Shown: positions 5,764-5,821 of the stretch, in pieces
How the letters are laid out: each line of letters begins with the position of its first letter
Position numbering within the stretch: position 1 is the stretch's first letter
Assembly (NCBI GenBank): GCA_041481485.1
Contig: JBGPBY010000472.1
Location: 1 to 5,821 of the forward strand
Direction of reading: 5' to 3'
From: JBGPBY01 sp041481485
Lineage (GTDB): Bacteria > Acidobacteriota > Terriglobia > 20CM-2-55-15
Length of the DNA stretch: 5,821 bases
Made by a program: the position numbers and the translations under genes
Notes under the pieces: generated by a model
What the model was told of the DNA's origin: nothing
What the model saw: the letters and a program-made list of their open reading frames with translations, nothing else
Database searches by the model: none

Positions 5764-5821
5764 GTGAATGAATGCGAATCCCCAATGAATGGGCGGTCTA
5801 TGTCCGCCCGCAAATTTAAGG
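5764..5821. repeat. REP-type palindrome, copy 3 (left half, cut by the window edge)
   Basis: GTGAATGAATGCGAATCCCC (5764-5783) matches the outer flank of copy 1. It is followed by a stem GGGCGGTC-TAT-GTCCGCCC (5791-5809) with one mismatch, then GCAAATTTAAGG, which resembles the inner tract of copy 2. The GTAG head is degraded here (GAAT). The copy begins 18 bases after the ankyrin stop codon. An inverted second half would be expected just past the window. Confidence 0.7.

Overview
The window is a compact bacterial chromosomal segment, with GC in the high fifties by eye. It has three complete protein genes separated by palindromic intergenic repeats. Gln-terminated signal peptides (..LRAQ, ..LKAQ), a YfbK-type von Willebrand protein, a sigma-54-type activator ATPase and abundant REP-like palindromes are compatible with an Acidobacteriota or similar soil bacterium. 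That placement is inference; no rRNA or marker gene is present. No tRNA, rRNA, CRISPR array, transposase or phage gene was found.

Layout. Bases 4-124 are a long imperfect hairpin repeat. Bases 142-1614 (minus strand) encode an exported VWA-domain protein with an intact MIDAS metal site and a good ribosome binding site. The divergent intergenic region (1615-1918) holds three CGTACG sites on the VWA side and a paired REP-type palindrome (1776-1859) on the other side. Bases 1919-4951 (plus strand) encode a 1010-residue protein that joins an extracytoplasmic leucine/isoleucine/valine-binding-type (type 1 periplasmic-binding) domain, one membrane span, a GAFTGA-containing AAA+ sigma-54 activator domain and a C-terminal putative helix-turn-helix. 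It reads as a membrane-anchored one-component sensor and transcription activator. Its stop codon lies inside a second REP pair (4940-5033). Bases 5081-5746 encode a cytoplasmic ankyrin-repeat protein, probably leaderless, whose -10 box seems to come from a degenerate REP half. A further REP copy begins at the right edge.

How the genes may work together: the activator has the parts to sense a small ligand outside the cytoplasmic membrane and drive sigma-54 transcription without a separate kinase. The divergent VWA protein is an obvious candidate target or partner, but no convincing -24/-12 promoter was found by eye in either intergenic region, so the link is positional only. The fused architecture of the activator is the most notable content. 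The second theme is the way REP elements supply a stop codon and part of a putative promoter to neighbouring genes.
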